A DNA stretch of 64,000 bases from Rhodococcus rhodnii. GTDB taxonomy: Bacteria > Actinomycetota > Actinomycetes > Mycobacteriales > Pseudonocardiaceae. Both the position numbers and the translations under genes were made by a program. Positions 60,786 through 64,000 of this stretch are shown here, in pieces. The notes below the pieces were generated by a model. The model did no database searches, had not been told where the DNA came from, and saw nothing but the letters and a program-made list of their open reading frames with translations. Positions within the stretch are counted from its first letter, which is position 1; each line of letters opens with the position of its first letter. The stretch spans positions 39,223 through 103,222 of the forward strand of contig JOAA01000031.1 of NCBI GenBank assembly GCA_000720375.1, written 5' to 3'.

Positions 60786-62306
60786 GTGAAATGGCGAGGA
60801 TTGGTACTCACGACGATTGGTCTATTGGGGTTGATGGCCAGCCCGGCTAAAGCCGCACCAGCCACACTCGTGCACACCGATCGGGGACCGGTCAACGGCG
60901 TTGTGACCGGGGAAGTCCGCTCGTTCCAGGGAATTCCGTTCGCCGCGCCGCCTGTCGGCGATCTTCGTTGGCGTGCGCCGCGACCGGCGGCGCGGTGGCG
61001 GGATCCGTTGGACGCCAGCAAACCGCGCGACTTCTGCGCCCAGCTCCCCGGCTTCGGGCCGGCCGAGTCGGTCAACGAGGATTGCCTGTACCTGAACGTC
61101 ACCACACCGAAGCGGATGCATCGCCCGTTGCCGGTCATGGTGTGGTTCCACGGCGGAGGCTTCACCAGCGGCGCCGCGGCCCAGTACGACCCGGTCAAGC
61201 TTGTCACGCAAGGCAATGTGATCGTGGTGACGGTCGCGTACAGGTTGGGTCCGCTGGGTTACCTCGCGACACCGGAGCTCACCGCCGAAGCGAGGAACCA
61301 GTCGGGGAACTACGGTCTGCAGGACCAGATGGCCGGATTGCGTTGGGTGCAGCGCAATGCGGCCGCGTTCGGCGGAAACCCGCTAAACGTCACCATCTTT
61401 GGTGAGTCGGCGGGTGCCGCGAGTGTCTGCGACATCATCGTGTCGCCGTCGGCCAAGGGCCTGTTCCACAAGGCCATCGGCCAGAGCTTCAGCTGTGACG
61501 GGGAAACGAGCACGCCGGAGGTGGCTTACGCAGCCGGGCGGGAGCTTTCGTCGAAGGTCGGCTGCACGGACACGGCCTGTCTGCGGGCGAAGCCGGTCAA
61601 GGACCTGTTGACCGCGTGGCCAGGCGGTGCGCCGGTCGTCGGTGGACGTGAGCTGCCGTTGCAGCCGCCGGATGCGCTCAAGCAGGGCAGGTACAACCAA
61701 GTGCCCGTGTTGTGGGGCAGCAATTTGGACGAGATGCGGCTGTTCGTCGGGTTGACGTACGACGGTGCGGGCAAGCCCGTGACCGCACAGCAGTACGAGC
61801 AGATCATCCGGGAGACGTTCGGTCCGGCTGCGGATAAGGTGCTGGCCAAGTATCCGGTCGGCAACTACTCCAGTCCGAGCATCGCGCTGGCGACGTGGCA
61901 GACGGACGCACCAGGCCTGCTGTCGACGTGCAGCCACCTGAACAGTTACAAGTTGTTCAAGGCCAGGGTGCCGGTGTATGCGTACCAGTTCACCGATCGG
62001 ACCGCGCCGGTCATCTTCGACTGGCCGGGCTTCGACGAGGGCGCGGCTCACGCCTTCGAACTGAACTACGTGTGGGGCCGGCTGTTCGGTGCGCCGTTGA
62101 ACCCGATGCAGGAGGCGTTGTCCAGGACCATGGTTCGCTACTGGACGACGTTCGCGCACACCGGGAACCCGAACTCCCGTGGTACACCGGACTGGAAGCG
62201 CTACAAGTCCGACACGGACGTCCAGGAGCTCGGTTTGTCCAGGGTGGCGCCGAAGAACCCGGCCGTGGAAAGCAATTGCGCGTTCTGGGCGGAACTGCAG
62301 CCCTAA
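60786..62306 (+). CDS. Secreted type-B carboxylesterase, copy 2
   Basis: The 506-aa paralogue starts at GTG 60786 (MKWRGLVLTTIGLLGLMASP), with signal cleavage near AKA-AP. HGGG (122-125), FGESAGA (Ser208), SNLDEMRLF and GAAHAFELNYVWG are intact. It follows copy 1 by 55 bases and aligns without length change. The substrate is unknown. Differences concentrate around residues 60-95 and 215-260, which could alter specificity. Confidence 0.92.
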   Translation: MKWRGLVLTTIGLLGLMASPAKAAPATLVHTDRGPVNGVVTGEVRSFQGIPFAAPPVGDLRWRAPRPAARWRDPLDASKPRDFCAQLPGFGPAESVNEDCLYLNVTTPKRMHRPLPVMVWFHGGGFTSGAAAQYDPVKLVTQGNVIVVTVAYRLGPLGYLATPELTAEARNQSGNYGLQDQMAGLRWVQRNAAAFGGNPLNVTIFGESAGAASVCDIIVSPSAKGLFHKAIGQSFSCDGETSTPEVAYAAGRELSSKVGCTDTACLRAKPVKDLLTAWPGGAPVVGGRELPLQPPDALKQGRYNQVPVLWGSNLDEMRLFVGLTYDGAGKPVTAQQYEQIIRETFGPAADKVLAKYPVGNYSSPSIALATWQTDAPGLLSTCSHLNSYKLFKARVPVYAYQFTDRTAPVIFDWPGFDEGAAHAFELNYVWGRLFGAPLNPMQEALSRTMVRYWTTFAHTGNPNSRGTPDWKRYKSDTDVQELGLSRVAPKNPAVESNCAFWAELQP

Positions 62307-62369
62307 GTAGGCCCCCTGTCATACCAAAGTTCGACGCGGTGAACAGGCCGACACTGTCATCGTGGAACA

Positions 62370-63890
62370 GTGAAATGGCGGGGATTGGTACTCACGACGA
62401 TTGGTCTACTGGGGTTGATGGCCAGCCCGGCGACTGCCGGGCCGGCCACGCTCGTCTTCACTGATCGCGGGCCTGTCAAGGGTACCGTATCGGGGGAAGT
62501 TCGTTCGTTCCAAGGGATTCCGTTCGCCGCGCCGCCTGTCGGCGGGCTGCGTTGGCGTCCGCCTCAACCGGCGGCGCGGTGGCGGGAACCGTTGGACGCA
62601 AGCAAACCGCGCGAGATGTGCGCTCAATTGCCGGGGATGTGGCCGGAGGAGTCAGTCAACGAGGACTGCTTGTATCTGAATGTCACCACACCGAAGCGGA
62701 TGCATCGGCCGTTGCCGGTGATGGTGTGGTTCCACGGCGGCGGCTACACCAACGGTGCCGCAACGTATTACGACCCGGTCAAGCTTGTCACACAAGGCGA
62801 TGTGATCGTCGTGACGGTGGCGTACCGGCTGGGGCCGTTGGGATATTTAGCGACTCCGGGGTTGACGGCGGAAGCGGGGAACCAGTCGGGGAACTACGGT
62901 TTCCAGGACCAGATGGCCGGATTGCGTTGGGTGCAGCGCAATGCGGCCGCGTTCGGCGGGAATCCCGGCAATGTCACGGTCTTCGGCGAGTCAGCCGGCG
63001 CCGGGAGCGTGTGCGGGATGATCGTGTCGCCGTTGGCCAAGGGCCTGTTCCACAAGGCCATTGGCCAGAGCTTCAGCTGTGCGGCCAAAACCTACACACC
63101 GGAGGAGGCCTACGTCCAAGGCGCGAAGCTTTCGTCGAGGGTCGGCTGCACCGACCTGAAGTGCCTGCGTGCCAAGCCGGTCAAGGACATGCTCACCGCG
63201 TGGGAGGAGGGTTATCCGGTCGTTGGCGGACGTGAGCTCCCGTTACAACCACCGGATGCGCTTGCGCAGGGTAAGTACAACCACGTGCCCGTGTTGTGGG
63301 GCAACAACTTGGACGAGATGCGGCTGTACGTCGGGATGACCTACGACGGCACCGGAAAGCCGGTGACCGTGCCGGACTACGAGAAGCTCACCCGCGAGGA
63401 GTTCGGTACGGCTGCGGATCGGGTGCTGGCCAAGTACCCGGTCGGCAACTACGCCAGCCCAAGCGTCGCGTACGCGACATGGCTCGGCGATGCACCAGGC
63501 CTGCTGTCGACATGCAGCCACATGGCCGCTTACAGGTTATTCAAGGCCGAGGTCCCGGTGTACGCATACCAGTTCACGGACCGGACAGCGCCGTCCGTCG
63601 CCGATTGGCCCGGCTTCGAGGAAGGCGCTGCCCATGCCTACGAGCTGAACTACGTGTGGGGCTGGCTGTTCGGTGCACCGTTGAACCCGGCGCAGGAGGC
63701 GTTGTCCAGGACCATGGTTCGATACTGGACGACGTTCGCGCACACCGGAAACCCGAATGGCCGTGGGACACCGCAGTGGAAACGCTACAAGTCCGACGCC
63801 GACGTCCAGGAGCTCGGCCTGACCGCCGTGGCACCGAAAAACCCGGCTGTGGAAAGCAATTGCGCGTTCTGGGCGGGATTGCGGCGCTAG
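62370..63890 (+). CDS. Secreted type-B carboxylesterase, copy 3
   Basis: The 506-aa paralogue starts at GTG 62370 (MKWRGLVLTTIGLLGLMASP), its first 20 residues identical to copy 2. All active-site motifs are present: HGGG, FGESAGA, NNLDEMRLY and GAAHAYELNYVWG. The signal-peptide and C-terminal regions are the most alike among copies, suggesting gene conversion. The remaining 110 bases to the window edge hold no gene I can support, only a partial hairpin near the end (GGCCC-TTCG-GAGCC). Confidence 0.92.
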   Translation: MKWRGLVLTTIGLLGLMASPATAGPATLVFTDRGPVKGTVSGEVRSFQGIPFAAPPVGGLRWRPPQPAARWREPLDASKPREMCAQLPGMWPEESVNEDCLYLNVTTPKRMHRPLPVMVWFHGGGYTNGAATYYDPVKLVTQGDVIVVTVAYRLGPLGYLATPGLTAEAGNQSGNYGFQDQMAGLRWVQRNAAAFGGNPGNVTVFGESAGAGSVCGMIVSPLAKGLFHKAIGQSFSCAAKTYTPEEAYVQGAKLSSRVGCTDLKCLRAKPVKDMLTAWEEGYPVVGGRELPLQPPDALAQGKYNHVPVLWGNNLDEMRLYVGMTYDGTGKPVTVPDYEKLTREEFGTAADRVLAKYPVGNYASPSVAYATWLGDAPGLLSTCSHMAAYRLFKAEVPVYAYQFTDRTAPSVADWPGFEEGAAHAYELNYVWGWLFGAPLNPAQEALSRTMVRYWTTFAHTGNPNGRGTPQWKRYKSDADVQELGLTAVAPKNPAVESNCAFWAGLRR

Positions 63891-64000
63891 CTTGAGTTTT
63901 AAGTGCGCCACGAGCGCGGAAGGTGAGGTCGATGTAGGTAGGTGACCTTGCTGGATGCGGTGCTGTGCAGGAGATGAAGGTTTTGTGGCCCTTCGGAGCC

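Overview
The window (GC-rich, GTG/TTG starts common, actinobacterial ribosomal operon order, a type VII secretion locus, mycosin, short-LID adenylate kinase) comes from an actinomycete chromosome. Gene order most resembles the Pseudonocardiales. That placement is an inference from gene content, not from a database match.

Region 1 (1-17.3 kb) is the S10-spc-alpha ribosomal block: rpsC (5' end cut by the window), rplP, rpmC, rpsQ, rplN, rplX, rplE, rpsZ/N, rpsH, rplF, rplR, rpsE, rpmD, rplO. A strong terminator follows. A 2.8 kb insertion then interrupts the usual rplO-secY junction. It holds three genes for polytopic membrane proteins built from four copies of one repeat, plus idi (IPP isomerase). 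The block resumes with secY, adk, map, a DUF1707-type protein, infA, rpmJ, rpsM, rpsK, rpsD, rpoA, rplQ and truA. The truA reading frame has no ATG/GTG/TTG upstream of its catalytic motif and probably starts at CTG. A family of 19-bp repeats (GTGTCCACC...GGCAC) fills the gaps after map and after truA.

Region 2 (17.7-20.7 kb) holds two tandem secreted subtilisin-like proteases, one with a C-terminal P domain.

Region 3 (20.8-54.6 kb) is a type VII secretion (ESX) locus in the truA...rplM position that ESX-4 occupies in mycobacteria. It has eccE and a partner gene, eccB, a beta-rich envelope protein, eccC (three ATPase domains) divergent from eccD-mycP, an Hsp70-like/TM/TIGR03931-type protein, and two adjacent WXG100 genes. 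An accessory island (VOC protein plus AraC; TetR plus LLM oxidoreductase plus hydrolase) and a histidine kinase/response regulator pair lie inside it. After rplM-rpsI and glmM come two more substrate modules. Each module has an EspC-like small protein, a large helical protein with a Gly/Pro-rich tail, and (in two of the three) a small acidic protein. The three large proteins share a C-terminal GD-x(1-4)-F motif. This substrate system is the most interesting content of the window.

Region 4 (54.5-64 kb) holds a Cys-nucleophile-type hydrolase, a DUF4157 protein with a small partner, nnr (NAD(P)HX repair, near glmM as in mycobacteria), a GlxA-like regulator, a frameshifted membrane protein, and three tandem secreted type-B carboxylesterases of identical length. 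Two genes (a DUF1330-type gene near 41.9 kb and a DUF2269-like gene near 58.7 kb) each carry an apparent one-base deletion.
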